Origin: Desulfobulbaceae bacterium
GTDB lineage: Bacteria; Desulfobacterota; Desulfobulbia; Desulfobulbales; SURF-16
NCBI GenBank assembly: GCA_024637145.1
Contig: JAGXFQ010000041.1
Coordinates: 1 to 64,000, forward strand
DNA length: 64,000 bases
Direction: 5' to 3'
The notes under the pieces are model-generated. The model ran no database searches. It had not been told where the DNA came from and worked only from the letters and a program-made list of their open reading frames with translations. Position 1 is the first letter of the stretch, and each line of letters begins with the position of its first letter. Below, in pieces: positions 53,866-62,603 of this stretch. The translations under genes and the position numbers were made by a program.

Positions 53866-54873
53866 ATGAACAAAGTAGCTATTAACGGCCTGGGGCGTAT
53901 TGGCCGCGCCACGCTTAAAATCATTATGGAAAACCCGGCACTGGAACTAGTGGCCATCAACGACATTGCCCCTGGTGACAATCTGGCCTACCTGCTGGCG
54001 TATGACACCGTCTATGGCCGCTACGGCAAGACGGTACATGCCGCCGACAATGCCCTGGTTCTTGATGGGAGAGAGATCCCCCTCTTCAGTGAAAAAGATC
54101 CGACGCAATTGCCTTGGGCCAAACTGGGGGTGGACATCGTCTTTGAGTGCACCGGCCTCTTCACCACCATGGAGGAAATGCAAAAACATATCCAGGCGGG
54201 CGCCCGCCATGCCCTCTTGTCAGCGCCTTCCAAAAGTAAGGAGATGGTCACCATTGTCCACAGCACCAGCCAGGGGGCGCGGCCACCGGTCTATTCCTGT
54301 GCCAGTTGCACCACCAACGGCATTACCCCGATCTGTGAAGTCATGGGCCGCCGACTGGGGGTTCGGAAGGCGGCGATGAGCACCATTCACGCCTATACCG
54401 CCACCCAGAAAATCGTGGATGGTCCAAGCAAGAAATTCCGGCGCGGCCGGGCAGGCGCGGCGAATTTAGTCCCCAGCAGTACGGGGGCCGCCGTGGCCAC
54501 CACCAAAGTCTTGCCGGAGTTGGAGGGTAAGTTCGATGGGGTGGCCATTCGTGTCCCTGTCCTCTGCGGCTCCCTTGCTGATCTCACTTTTGTAACGGAA
54601 CGGCCAACCAGTGTGGAGGAGGTCAACCGGATATTTAAAGAGGAATCAGAGAGCGAACGTTATCGCGATGTCTTGGGGGTCACCGAGGATCCCTTGGTCT
54701 CTTCGGATATCCTGCGCGATCCACGGGCCACGGTGGTGGATCTCCAGATGACCAAAGTCATTGCTGGCGACCTGGTGAAGGTGATGAGCTGGTATGACAA
54801 CGAGTGGGGCTATGCAGCCCAAATGGTGCGCGAAGCCATGGGCCTTGCCGGCAGCGCCGACGGGGGAGGTTGA
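53866..54873 (+). CDS. gap: Glyceraldehyde-3-phosphate dehydrogenase, type I
   Basis: The protein has 335 residues. NAD-binding start INGLGRIGRATLK, catalytic C148 in ASCTTNGITP, the active-site His in STIHAYTATQ (near 172) and WYDNEWGYAAQMV at the C-terminus are all present. AGGAGGA precedes the ATG. It lies directly after the decayed ATPase and directly before a phosphoglycerate mutase fragment, a sign that the locus has been eroded on both sides while gap was kept. Confidence 0.96.
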   Translation: MNKVAINGLGRIGRATLKIIMENPALELVAINDIAPGDNLAYLLAYDTVYGRYGKTVHAADNALVLDGREIPLFSEKDPTQLPWAKLGVDIVFECTGLFTTMEEMQKHIQAGARHALLSAPSKSKEMVTIVHSTSQGARPPVYSCASCTTNGITPICEVMGRRLGVRKAAMSTIHAYTATQKIVDGPSKKFRRGRAGAANLVPSSTGAAVATTKVLPELEGKFDGVAIRVPVLCGSLADLTFVTERPTSVEEVNRIFKEESESERYRDVLGVTEDPLVSSDILRDPRATVVDLQMTKVIAGDLVKVMSWYDNEWGYAAQMVREAMGLAGSADGGG

Positions 54874-55480
54874 AAAGAAGCGCCAACTAACGGCTATGGT
54901 GGGGTAGGGTGCGCCTTATACAACATGGTTTGGCCAGGTGCAGAAGGCGTGCCGGCCTTTGAGCAGAGCAAAGAAAGAGAGGCCTATGAGGCCATCAGAA
55001 ATTGATTAAAAATCTGCTTATCCCGGCCGAAACCAAGATCGTTATACTGGTATTGGACGGCCCGGGTGGATTACCGCCAAAAAAGGCGGGCTGACCGAAC
55101 TGGAGGAGGCGTATACGCCCAACCTCGATATGTAGGCCAAGGAGGCCATCTGCGGCCTGCATGAGCCGTGGGCCGGCTGGTAAGCGGCAGGAGTGCACCT
55201 GTCGCATCCTAAAGGTTTATTCTGCCGGTGTGGCCGGTGCGCTATCATGGCGTGACAGATCACCATAAATGAGGCAACCAGCTCGGCTGCAGAAGCCCCA
55301 AAGCCTCTCTTCTTATCCGGCTGGAGTATGCTGCTTGGGAGGTGGCCGCTCAAAAGGCGAGAGAGGGGATATCTTGCCCCGGCCGGGGGAGAGCTATAGG
55401 TTGACGGCAATGACTTTTCTGGAATAACATGGGGAATGCATCCTTGATTTATCCATCAATCTTTGTCCCTCGGAGTTGTA
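54874..55480. other. Gap-downstream region with gene debris
   Basis: Apart from the ApgM fragment (54998-55182) I see no gene. The 300 bp after the fragment have no recognisable coding signal. The ribosome binding site (GGAG) of the next gene lies at the right end. Confidence 0.5.
54998..55182 (+). pseudogene. Fragment of archaeal-type phosphoglycerate mutase (ApgM)
   Basis: One frame reads NLLIPAETKIVILVLDGPGGLP; after a frameshift GGLTELEEAYTPNLDM follows, then a TAG, then AKEAICGLHEPW and a stop. This is the N-terminal 55-60 residues of the cofactor-independent, archaeal-type phosphoglycerate mutase (COG3635 group). The remaining 340 or so residues are absent. It presumably once formed a glycolytic pair with gap upstream. 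Confidence 0.78.
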
Positions 55481-56002
55481 ATGCTCAGGCTAATCGCCAA
55501 ACTGTTAAAGGTCCTTAACTCCGATGCCCAACCCGGCCAGATCAGTCTGGGGTTTTGCCTGGCCATGGTGGCGGGCCTCACTCCACTCTTGAGCCTGCAC
55601 AACCTGCTGGTTCTGTTCTTGGTCTGTGTGCTGAGGGCCAATCTGGCGGCTTTTCTTCTGGGGCTGCTGCTCTTCACCGGCATCGCCTATCTGTTTGATC
55701 CCCTGTTTAGCCAGCTGGGCCTGGCCCTGCTGACAGCGCCGCCGCTCCATTCCTTGTGGGCGGGCTTGTACAATATCTCCCTCTTTCGCCTGGAAAACTT
55801 TAACAACTCCATTGTGATGGGGAGCCTGGCCGTCTCCCTGGTGCTGTTTTTTCCCCTCTATCTGCTGACGAACCTGCTGATCCGGAAATATCGTGAACAT
55901 GTGCTGCGCTGGGTGAAGAAAAGCCGGCTCATGCAATTCTTCATGGCCAGCAAGGTGTATCGGTACTATCAAAACGTCAGGGGCCTGGGAGGTGCGCTAT
56001 GA
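55481..56002 (+). CDS. TIGR03546-type membrane protein
   Basis: From the ATG at 55481, with GGAG 6 nt upstream, it has 173 residues and four or so hydrophobic segments (MVAGLTPLLSLHNLLVLFLVCVLR is cut here to its core, TPLLSLHNLLVLF). A TTG at 55463 adds six residues. I recognise it by sequence character and by its neighbour as the TIGR03546 family, which is found next to TIGR03545 proteins. The function is unknown. It overlaps the next gene by 4 bp (ATGA). Confidence 0.75.
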   Translation: MLRLIAKLLKVLNSDAQPGQISLGFCLAMVAGLTPLLSLHNLLVLFLVCVLRANLAAFLLGLLLFTGIAYLFDPLFSQLGLALLTAPPLHSLWAGLYNISLFRLENFNNSIVMGSLAVSLVLFFPLYLLTNLLIRKYREHVLRWVKKSRLMQFFMASKVYRYYQNVRGLGGAL

Positions 56003-57696
56003 AAAGCATGATCCGCTGGTCCGGCTTAGGGCTCTTCGCGGTAGTGGTCCTCCTGCTCGGCCTCTTTTTCTACTTCGTGGTCGATGGTATGATCAAACGC
56101 ACCATTGAAAGACAGGGCAGCGCCCTGGTGGGGGCGCAGGTCGATGTGGGCGCCGCGGACCTGAGTTTTTTTCCCATGGGCCTCAGGCTGTCCCGGTTGC
56201 AGATCACCAACCCCGATGCCCCCTTGCGCAATATTGTTGAGATCGAGCAACTGGCCATGTCTCTTGATCCTCTGCCTCTGCTGGAGAGGAAAATCATCAT
56301 TGAGGAAATGACTGCCACCGGGGTGCGGCCGGACACTGCCCGCCAGACCTCCGGGGCACTGCCTGAATATGCTGCCGCGGAAAAAGAGGCGGCCCCTGCG
56401 GCAAAGAAAGGTGTCAAGCTGCCTACCCTGCAGATCCCTGATGTCAAGGATGTCCTGGCCAAAGAGGAGCTGACCTCGGTGGCCCTGGCCCGGCAATATC
56501 AGGCGCAGGTCAAGGCCGATACTGCCAAGTGGCAGCAGAGGCTGGCTGAACTGCCCAACCAGAACAAAATGGCGGAGTACAGGGAGCGGCTCAGCAAGAT
56601 TAAATCAAGCTCCGGCCTTGCCGGGGTGGTGGGCGGGGCAACCGAGCTGGTGGGACTCAAGAAGGAAATCCAGGCTGACCTGGAGCGCCTGCAAGTCGCG
56701 CAAAAGGAGTTCAACGAGGCCGCCACCAGCTATAAGAAGGGGCTGGCAGAAGTGCAAAGCGCCCCCCAGCAGGACATAAAGCGTCTGGTTAAAAAATACA
56801 GCCTTTCCCCTGAAGGGTTGGGTCATTTAAGCTCTCTCTTCTTCGGGGCTAAAACAGGCGGCATGGTGGAGCAGGCCTTGGCCTGGTATGAAAAAATGCA
56901 ACCCCTGTTACAACGGCGCAAGGAGAAGAAGGCCGGCACCGAGGTGGTCAAGCCGCTCCGAGGCGAAGGGGTGATGGTACGTTTCCAGGAAGAGGCGCCG
57001 TTGCCCGATTTTCTCATTCGCCACATTGACGTTTCCGTTCTGCTTGAGGCCGGCGGCTTTGGCGGCACCATCAAGAATGTGACCCCAGACCAGGATCGCC
57101 TCGGAGAGCCCCTCTCCTTTGCCTTTTCCGGTAATGACCTGCAGGGCTTGCGGGCCATTACCTTGGATGGCGTCCTGGACCATGTCAATACCGCGCAGCC
57201 CCGGGACAGCGTCAATCTGGCCATCAATGGCTATGCCGTAAACAACATGGTCTTAAGCAGCAATGAAAGCCTGCCGGTCACCATTGCCAGCGGTCTGGCC
57301 GATTTCATGGCGCAGGCGGTGGTGGCGCAGCGGCAGGTAAATGCCCAGGTGCAGGCCCAGCTCACATCGGCCAATTTCGCCATTACGCCGGTGCAGCCGG
57401 ACAACGCCATCTCGCAGGCCCTGGCGGATGTCTCCAAGGCAGGCGTCAAGGCCCGGGTGACCGGGACGGTGGACGACTATCAGGTGCAGCTCAGCTCGGA
57501 TCTGGACAGCCTCCTCAAAGAGGCGGCCGGTAATGCCATCAAAAGTCAGACGGCCAGGTTTGAACAGCAACTGCAGGAGAGCATAAGGGCAAAAACCGAA
57601 GGCCCGGTGGCAGACGCTGCCGACAGCTTTGGTGATTTCAGCGCCCTTGCCGAGGAATTAAAGGCCCGGCTGCAGGCGGGCCGCCTGCTTTTATAA
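55999..57696 (+). CDS. TIGR03545-type AsmA-like envelope protein
   Basis: The protein has 565 residues. One N-terminal TM anchor (about 8-30) is followed by an AsmA-like start (VGAQVDVGAADLSFFPMGLRLSRL), a coiled-coil region (about 155-260) and a beta-rich C-terminal part with AITLDGVLDHVN. It would sit in the inner membrane facing the periplasm. AsmA-like proteins bridge membranes for phospholipid movement; that role here is inference. It is coupled to the TIGR03546 gene. Confidence 0.78.
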   Translation: MKSMIRWSGLGLFAVVVLLLGLFFYFVVDGMIKRTIERQGSALVGAQVDVGAADLSFFPMGLRLSRLQITNPDAPLRNIVEIEQLAMSLDPLPLLERKIIIEEMTATGVRPDTARQTSGALPEYAAAEKEAAPAAKKGVKLPTLQIPDVKDVLAKEELTSVALARQYQAQVKADTAKWQQRLAELPNQNKMAEYRERLSKIKSSSGLAGVVGGATELVGLKKEIQADLERLQVAQKEFNEAATSYKKGLAEVQSAPQQDIKRLVKKYSLSPEGLGHLSSLFFGAKTGGMVEQALAWYEKMQPLLQRRKEKKAGTEVVKPLRGEGVMVRFQEEAPLPDFLIRHIDVSVLLEAGGFGGTIKNVTPDQDRLGEPLSFAFSGNDLQGLRAITLDGVLDHVNTAQPRDSVNLAINGYAVNNMVLSSNESLPVTIASGLADFMAQAVVAQRQVNAQVQAQLTSANFAITPVQPDNAISQALADVSKAGVKARVTGTVDDYQVQLSSDLDSLLKEAAGNAIKSQTARFEQQLQESIRAKTEGPVADAADSFGDFSALAEELKARLQAGRLLL

Positions 57697-57719
57697 CCAG
57701 ACCCTCTTCTTTTTCTTCA

Positions 57720-57773
57720 TCAGGGCCTCGAAGAAGACGAAATCCTTTGTTTTTCTTCGAGGCCCTGATTTTC
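57720..57773. terminator. Rho-independent terminator after the TIGR03545 gene
   Basis: A perfect 16-bp stem, TCAGGGCCTCGAAGAA (57720-57735) with its complement at 57753-57768, encloses a 17-nt loop and is followed by TTTTCTT. Confidence 0.88.
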
Positions 57774-57850
57774 TTAAACAAATTTCTTCTGAAAACGGAA
57801 TGGTATGACTTTTATTGTTGACAAGGATCTTGCATTTCCACATCCACACC

Positions 57851-58075
57851 ATGACTGATTATAGCCAAAAGAAGTGCCCCCAATGCGGCCAGCAGTTGAG
57901 ATTCCCGGGCCATATCGGCGGCATGCTCATGGCTTGTCCTTCCTGTGGCCAGAAATTCCATTCAGACTTTAAGCTGAGTGGCACCAGAAGAAAGACACCC
58001 CAAGATAAAGTGAACATGATCTTCGCCATGCCCTATGAGATCATGAGGCGCCTGGCTCGATTTTTTTCCCCATAG
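57851..58075 (+). CDS. Small zinc-ribbon protein
   Basis: From the ATG at 57851 it has 74 residues. Two CPxCG knuckles, CPQCGQQL (near 8) and CPSCGQKFH (near 29), form a zinc ribbon. A basic linker and an amphipathic helix (AMPYEIMRRLARFF) follow. No good ribosome binding site is seen; an in-frame TTG at 57815 is the alternative start. Function unknown. Confidence 0.65.
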   Translation: MTDYSQKKCPQCGQQLRFPGHIGGMLMACPSCGQKFHSDFKLSGTRRKTPQDKVNMIFAMPYEIMRRLARFFSP

Positions 58076-58248
58076 ATCCCGGGAGAAGGGCGGCAAGAAG
58101 AGTATCCAGGACCAGTTCTCCCTTAGAATGATAATCGTGCTCAGTGTGATCAAGGGGATGACGGCTCGACCGGGGTGGAGAGCAAGCCCTGATCATCGGG
58201 CCTGCGGCGCTCTGCCTGGGTTTTATAAGCAAACGAGACTGTACACCC

Positions 58249-59451
58249 ATGCTGATGGAAATTCTGCCTGGCTGGATTCCCTCCGAGTTATCCCGCCCGG
58301 CATGGAACATGATTCTGCTGGCGGTTATTTTGTCATTGAGTATTTTTGCCGATACCGTGGCCAGCCGCACCAGAGTGCCACGTATCTCGCTACTGGTACT
58401 GGTGGGCGTGGGCATCGCTGTTGTGCAGCAGGTATTGCTGGGCCAGCAAGGGGCCCGTTTGCTGGAGGGGCTTGGGGAGCCGCTGATCAATCTGGCCCTG
58501 GTCATGGTCGCCTTTCTGCTGGGCAGCGAGTTGACTGTGGATCGGCTGCGGCGCACCGGGCCTCTGGTCTTGATTATCTCCCTCGCGGTAATAATATCAG
58601 GGGGCCTGGTGGTGGGTGCCGGCTTGTGGGTGCTGGGGTTTCCCTTGGTTGTTGCGGTATCGCTGGCTGCCATTTCTGTGGCCACTGATCCGGCGGCCGT
58701 CACTCAAACCGTGCACGACAGCGCTGATACCCGGCTTCGGGCCCGGGTTTTAGTTGGCATTGTTGCGATTGATGATGGCTGGGGTATCGTTGTTTTCGGA
58801 CTTAGCATGGCCTTTCTCGGCTGGATAGTGAGTAGTGACGGGCAGCCGGCCTTGCTCCATGCTGCCTGGGAGATGGGCGGTGCCATAGTGCTAGGAACGC
58901 TCATTGGTTTGCCGGCTGCCTGGCTGACCGGCCGCCTGAAGCCGGGAGAACCGACTCAGGTGGAGGCAATCGCCCTGATACTTCTGCTGGCAGGGGTATC
59001 ATCGTCCTTGGGGGTGTCTGCTCTTTTGGCCGCCATGATCACGGGCACAATCATCGCCAATTTTTCGCGCCACCACACCCGCTCCTTTAAAGAGATTGAA
59101 CATATTGAGTGGCCCTTTCTGGTCTTCTTCTTTGTCCTCTCCGGTGCAACCATTGATCTTTATAGGCTGGATGATGCCCTGGGGTTAACTCTTGCCTATA
59201 TTGTCCTGCGCCTGGCAGGGCGGCTATTGGGTGGTTTCCTGGCCGTGAAGTTCACCAGGAAGCGGCAAAAAAAACTGCCCTTGGACATCGGCTTGGCCCT
59301 CACTCCCCAGGCCGGGGTGGCCATTGGTATGGCGCTGCTGGCGGTCGAACGGTTTCCGGAATTCCGGGAGCTTATTCTTCCCGTGGTCTTGGGTTCCACT
59401 CTTTTCTTCGAAATGGTGGGTCCCCTCTTTGTGCGTCGGGTATTGCGCTGA
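58249..59451 (+). CDS. Cation:proton antiporter (CPA family)
   Basis: The protein has 400 residues with about 12 TM segments. The ion-binding region reads ISVATDPAAV (near 145) and IVAIDDGWGIVVFG (near 171), the TD and DD pattern of Na+/H+ exchangers. No TrkA-N domain follows, unlike KefB/KefC. The start at 58249 has no clear ribosome binding site; the next Met (58255) is an alternative. It probably serves pH or sodium homeostasis. Confidence 0.87.
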   Translation: MLMEILPGWIPSELSRPAWNMILLAVILSLSIFADTVASRTRVPRISLLVLVGVGIAVVQQVLLGQQGARLLEGLGEPLINLALVMVAFLLGSELTVDRLRRTGPLVLIISLAVIISGGLVVGAGLWVLGFPLVVAVSLAAISVATDPAAVTQTVHDSADTRLRARVLVGIVAIDDGWGIVVFGLSMAFLGWIVSSDGQPALLHAAWEMGGAIVLGTLIGLPAAWLTGRLKPGEPTQVEAIALILLLAGVSSSLGVSALLAAMITGTIIANFSRHHTRSFKEIEHIEWPFLVFFFVLSGATIDLYRLDDALGLTLAYIVLRLAGRLLGGFLAVKFTRKRQKKLPLDIGLALTPQAGVAIGMALLAVERFPEFRELILPVVLGSTLFFEMVGPLFVRRVLR

Positions 59452-59718
59452 TCTGAGGCCTGGCCCATAACCATGCCCAGCCCCCTTCAAAGTCAAAGAG
59501 AGAAAAGATCCAGCAAAAGTCAGAGAAGCAAAAAGCAGAGATCTTCATTGGGAGATGATCTTCTACTCATCCGCAACAGCCACTGCGGCACAAGTTGAGG
59601 ATGCTCTGCCTCTATGCTGTGCTGACCCCCCCCCATGGGGACAGCCAGCATCTGTCTCCCTCAAGGGAAAAAGGGGGCAGGGATGCCTGCTGCAAGGTCG
59701 CCTGGTCATTTCCTGCTG

Positions 59719-60225
59719 TTATTGGGCAACATATTCCACGAGCATCTGCATGGCCTCGGGAGCGTCCCAGCGGACTCCGCCGATAAATTTTTCCCGCAGC
59801 ACCCCCTCTTTGTCGAGAATGTAGGTTTCCGGGACGCCGGTCAAGCCATATTGGCTGGCGGTCTGGTTTTGTGGATCGATGAGCACGGGAAAGGTGGCGC
59901 CGATTCTGGCCAGAAAGGAGTCGGCCAGGGCAGGTTGGTCATTGTTGAGAATGGTCAGCATAACGAAGCGGTCCCTGGGCAGGAACGCATGCACCTTCTG
60001 CATGGCGGGCATCTCCTCTATGCATGGTGGACACCAGGTGGCCCAGAAGTTGAGAAACACCACTTTCCCTTTGAGGTCGCTGAGCGTCCATGTCTGGCCC
60101 TTGGTGTCCACCAGGGTAAAGTCCGGGGCCGGCTGACCCACCACGGCCTTGGGCGGGGGAGAACCGCAGGCACTGATCAAAAACAGGAAACAACACAGGG
60201 CCAGGGGCAGAAAGATTTTTTTCAT
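59719..60225 (-). CDS. TlpA/ResA-like thioredoxin lipoprotein
   Basis: From the ATG at 60225, with AGGAG about 9 nt upstream, it has 168 residues. A lipoprotein signal ends at ISAC (C20). The thioredoxin fold has VVFLNFWATWCPPCIEEMP with C65 and C68, and the cis-proline region GVPETYILDKEG (near 132). It is a membrane-anchored periplasmic reductase of TlpA/ResA type. It follows the DsbA-like gene by 110 bp on the same strand. Confidence 0.92.
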   Translation of the reverse strand: MKKIFLPLALCCFLFLISACGSPPPKAVVGQPAPDFTLVDTKGQTWTLSDLKGKVVFLNFWATWCPPCIEEMPAMQKVHAFLPRDRFVMLTILNNDQPALADSFLARIGATFPVLIDPQNQTASQYGLTGVPETYILDKEGVLREKFIGGVRWDAPEAMQMLVEYVAQ

Positions 60226-60336
60226 AAGGGGTGATCTCCTGTTCAGGCGCGCGCCATGGCGCCGGATGGTCGAAGGAGGCATCAAAAAGGCCTGGGCCGG
60301 TGAGGCTGGCCTTTATGATGCCGAAAGGGGCAATGC

Positions 60337-60993
60337 TTATTCAGGGTAATTGGCTTTGATTTCCTCTGCGAGCAATTGCTGGAGCTGTTTGTAGCCAAAG
60401 TTGACCAGCGGCCGACCATTGACAAAAAAACCAGGGGTCTTACTGACATTGAGTCGTTTGGCATCCCTTAGATCCTGTGCAATGATCTGGGTGATGGCCG
60501 GATCCTGCATCTCCTCTCTGATTTTTTCCAGATCAAGGCCGGAGCCTTCCAGAAAGCGCCAGATCAGATGGGGTTGCGGGTTGTGGTGGCTGGCCCACTG
60601 GGGTTGATACTGATACATGATAGCCAGTGTCTCCCAGTATTTCCCCTGTTTTTTGGCGGCCTCAAGAATGCGCACAAAATAATCGGCACCCTGGTGGAAG
60701 GGGGCGTACCTGAGAACCAGTTTGATTTTGCCTGGATTCTGCGCCATCAGCTGTTTGACTAAGGGAGAAAAGGCCCGGCAGGTTTCACAGGCCGGATCCA
60801 TGAATTCCACCAGGTAGACCTTGGCCTCATCGCTGCCCAGGGTTGCGGAGTGTTTTCTTACAAAGAGCTCGGCCTCCTCTTGGGCCAGAAAGCCCAGCTT
60901 CGCACTCTGTTTATTTTTGTAAATATAGTTGCCGAGGGCAAACAAAAAAATCAACAGCGCCGCGGCAAGAACAAGGATATAGGTTTTTTTCAT
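60337..60993 (-). CDS. DsbA-like thiol:disulfide oxidoreductase
   Basis: The protein has 218 residues. One N-terminal TM/signal anchor (about 4-22), then a thioredoxin fold with an inserted helical domain. The active site is C69-E-T-C72 (DPACETCRAF), and the cis-proline loop is VSKTPGFFVNGRPL (near 187). A CETC dipeptide differs from CPHC of E. coli DsbA, which should shift the redox potential. It overlaps the dsbB stop by 4 bp, so the two form an oxidase pair. Confidence 0.9.
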   Translation of the reverse strand: MKKTYILVLAAALLIFLFALGNYIYKNKQSAKLGFLAQEEAELFVRKHSATLGSDEAKVYLVEFMDPACETCRAFSPLVKQLMAQNPGKIKLVLRYAPFHQGADYFVRILEAAKKQGKYWETLAIMYQYQPQWASHHNPQPHLIWRFLEGSGLDLEKIREEMQDPAITQIIAQDLRDAKRLNVSKTPGFFVNGRPLVNFGYKQLQQLLAEEIKANYPE

Positions 60994-61427
60994 CGGGAAA
61001 GCCTCCTCTTGAGGATAGAGAGCAGAATAAGAATCATGGTGAAGGAGAGGAAGGAAAGCATGGGGATGGACAGAAAGCCCAAGAGCTCAATGTATTCTTC
61101 CGTGCACGACACGCCCTGGGTGCAAGGCTGGATGTTTTCGGGAATAATCCCGGTATAGAGCAGGTTGTGGTAGAGGGCGATAAGCCATCCGGCCATGGTG
61201 AGAGGCGCTCCATACCTGACCACCTTGGGGTCGTGGCAGAGGAGTCCGGTGCCAAAAACAACAACAAGGGGAAACAGAAAAATCCGCTGGTACCAGCAGA
61301 GAACGCAGGGCGCAAACTGCATGGTTTCGCTGAAAAAGAGGCTTCCCAAGGTGGAGATGGAGGCCAGCAGCCAGCACAGGAACAGGATGGTCCACTCTGT
61401 ACCGGTCAAATCGGGTGAACGGCTCAT
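60990..61427 (-). CDS. DsbB-like disulfide oxidoreductase (BdbC type)
   Basis: The protein has 145 residues and four TM helices. Quinone-side pair C41-V-L-C44 (APCVLCWYQR) and second pair C102 and C108 (PCTQGVSC) fit the short BdbC-like DsbB class. It reoxidises the DsbA-like partner encoded just downstream. The CxxxxxC spacing of the second pair is typical of the short type. Confidence 0.92.
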   Translation of the reverse strand: MSRSPDLTGTEWTILFLCWLLASISTLGSLFFSETMQFAPCVLCWYQRIFLFPLVVVFGTGLLCHDPKVVRYGAPLTMAGWLIALYHNLLYTGIIPENIQPCTQGVSCTEEYIELLGFLSIPMLSFLSFTMILILLSILKRRLSR

Positions 61428-61580
61428 GAGGCGTTTTCTCCGGAATTATATTTTGAATCCATGCCGGGGCCTGCGGCAAGGGGTCTGGTGAGCAGGCCCC
61501 AATAGCACGGATTTTTACAAGATATCGGTCTGGCGAACATGCCGGCTGGAGTATCTCTGCGGCGCAACAATCGGGATGGA

Positions 61581-61910
61581 TCAGCAGGGCTCAGGAGGGT
61601 AGTCGATGGTGGGGGTAAAATCGGCGGCGGCAGGGAAGTGGACCGGGAACATGGTGGTGCCGAAGGAGAGGGGCTGGTGGAAAAAGCAGGCACGCCGGGG
61701 CAGGTCAATATGTAAACAGAAGAGACAGGAACAATCCCGGGCTGGATCGCAGGGCTGGACCGGCTGGTCATTGTGGTCGGCAGGAGAGCCGCAGGAATCA
61801 ACCTCCCCAGCATGGGCCAATGCCACAGTGGCAAAGGGGGTGCTGCTCAGAACGAGAAGGGTGATGATCAGCACCGTAGCGGCAACGGAGCGAAGGATAT
61901 GCTTAGACAT
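61581..61910 (-). CDS. Small secreted cysteine-rich protein, unknown
   Basis: From the ATG at 61910 it has 109 residues. Residues 1-32 form a signal peptide (ending VALA). The mature part is short and carries seven cysteines, including CDPARDCSCLFC and a final Cys at the C-terminus. It lies 150 bp upstream of the dsbB-dsbA-tlpA genes on the same strand and may be a disulfide substrate or metal-binding protein. I do not recognise the family; an ATG at 61946 would bury the signal. Confidence 0.6.
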   Translation of the reverse strand: MSKHILRSVAATVLIITLLVLSSTPFATVALAHAGEVDSCGSPADHNDQPVQPCDPARDCSCLFCLHIDLPRRACFFHQPLSFGTTMFPVHFPAAADFTPTIDYPPEPC

Positions 61911-62306
61911 ATCTGTGAATATACAGGGGCCTGCGGGCATCGTCAAGGAGATGCCCGCAGGCTGAAATCCAGGGTGAAAAAAGTTAACCTGGCCGGCGCC
62001 ATAAAGCTGAGTTGAGTAGCTTGCCTGCTTTTATGCCCTTTAGGGTGCAAACGAAATTTATGTGCCGCGAAGCAAATGCCCTCCTCAAGGGAGGATTGAA
62101 CAGAACTCTTGGGGTGCCCTTGTGGTATGAAAAAAGAAAATGTTCCTGCTCTTGACGCCGCCTGAGGGCGAAGTAAAATTCATGGCAGGGGTTGTCAGGC
62201 AAGCAGCAAAACATCAAAGAAAGGCTGTATTCTCAGGTAAAAGGTAGAATATTTGCTGCCTGTCCCGGCACAGGTGGTAGAGGGCAGGCTATTTTAAAAA
62301 AGGAAT
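61911..62306. other. Intergenic region with element copy 3
   Basis: No supported gene. It contains the third copy of the intergenic element (62003-62042) and otherwise AT-richer sequence. ORFs here are only translations of the repeat. Confidence 0.5.
62003..62042 (-). repeat. Recurrent intergenic element, copy 3
   Basis: On the minus strand it reads AAAGGGCATAAAAGCAGG and CAAGCTACTCAACTCAGCTT, matching copies 1 and 2; GGCGCCGG follows as in copy 1. Two substitutions weaken the hairpin. Confidence 0.7.
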
Positions 62307-62603
62307 TTATTTCCGAACGCTTTTCCATTTGGCATAGAGATCGTGAATTCGGCGCCTCAGCTCTTTGAGTTTTTTGGAGTCTTCTTCAGAAGTCCATCGG
62401 GGCTCACTTATGGAGAAGATGAATTTTGCCACCTCATCAAGAATGTTCTCGGTGGCTGTACACCACTCATCAGTACATATTTCTTCCACTTCCCCCGCTT
62501 CATTAATATTCTTTTCCAGCATACTTAACGATTTTTCAAGATTGGTGGTGAAATCCCGATGCATCATCTGAAATCCTTCTACCATTTCTGTCTGCTTTTG
62601 CAT
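62307..62603 (-). CDS. Small helical protein of 98 residues, unknown
   Basis: An AAAGGAGA ribosome binding site precedes the ATG at 62603. The product is hydrophilic and almost wholly helical, with an acidic middle (EAGEVEEICTDEWC) carrying two cysteines and a basic C-terminus. No signal peptide or membrane segment. I do not recognise it; a coiled-coil adaptor is possible but not shown. Confidence 0.65.
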   Translation of the reverse strand: MQKQTEMVEGFQMMHRDFTTNLEKSLSMLEKNINEAGEVEEICTDEWCTATENILDEVAKFIFSISEPRWTSEEDSKKLKELRRRIHDLYAKWKSVRK

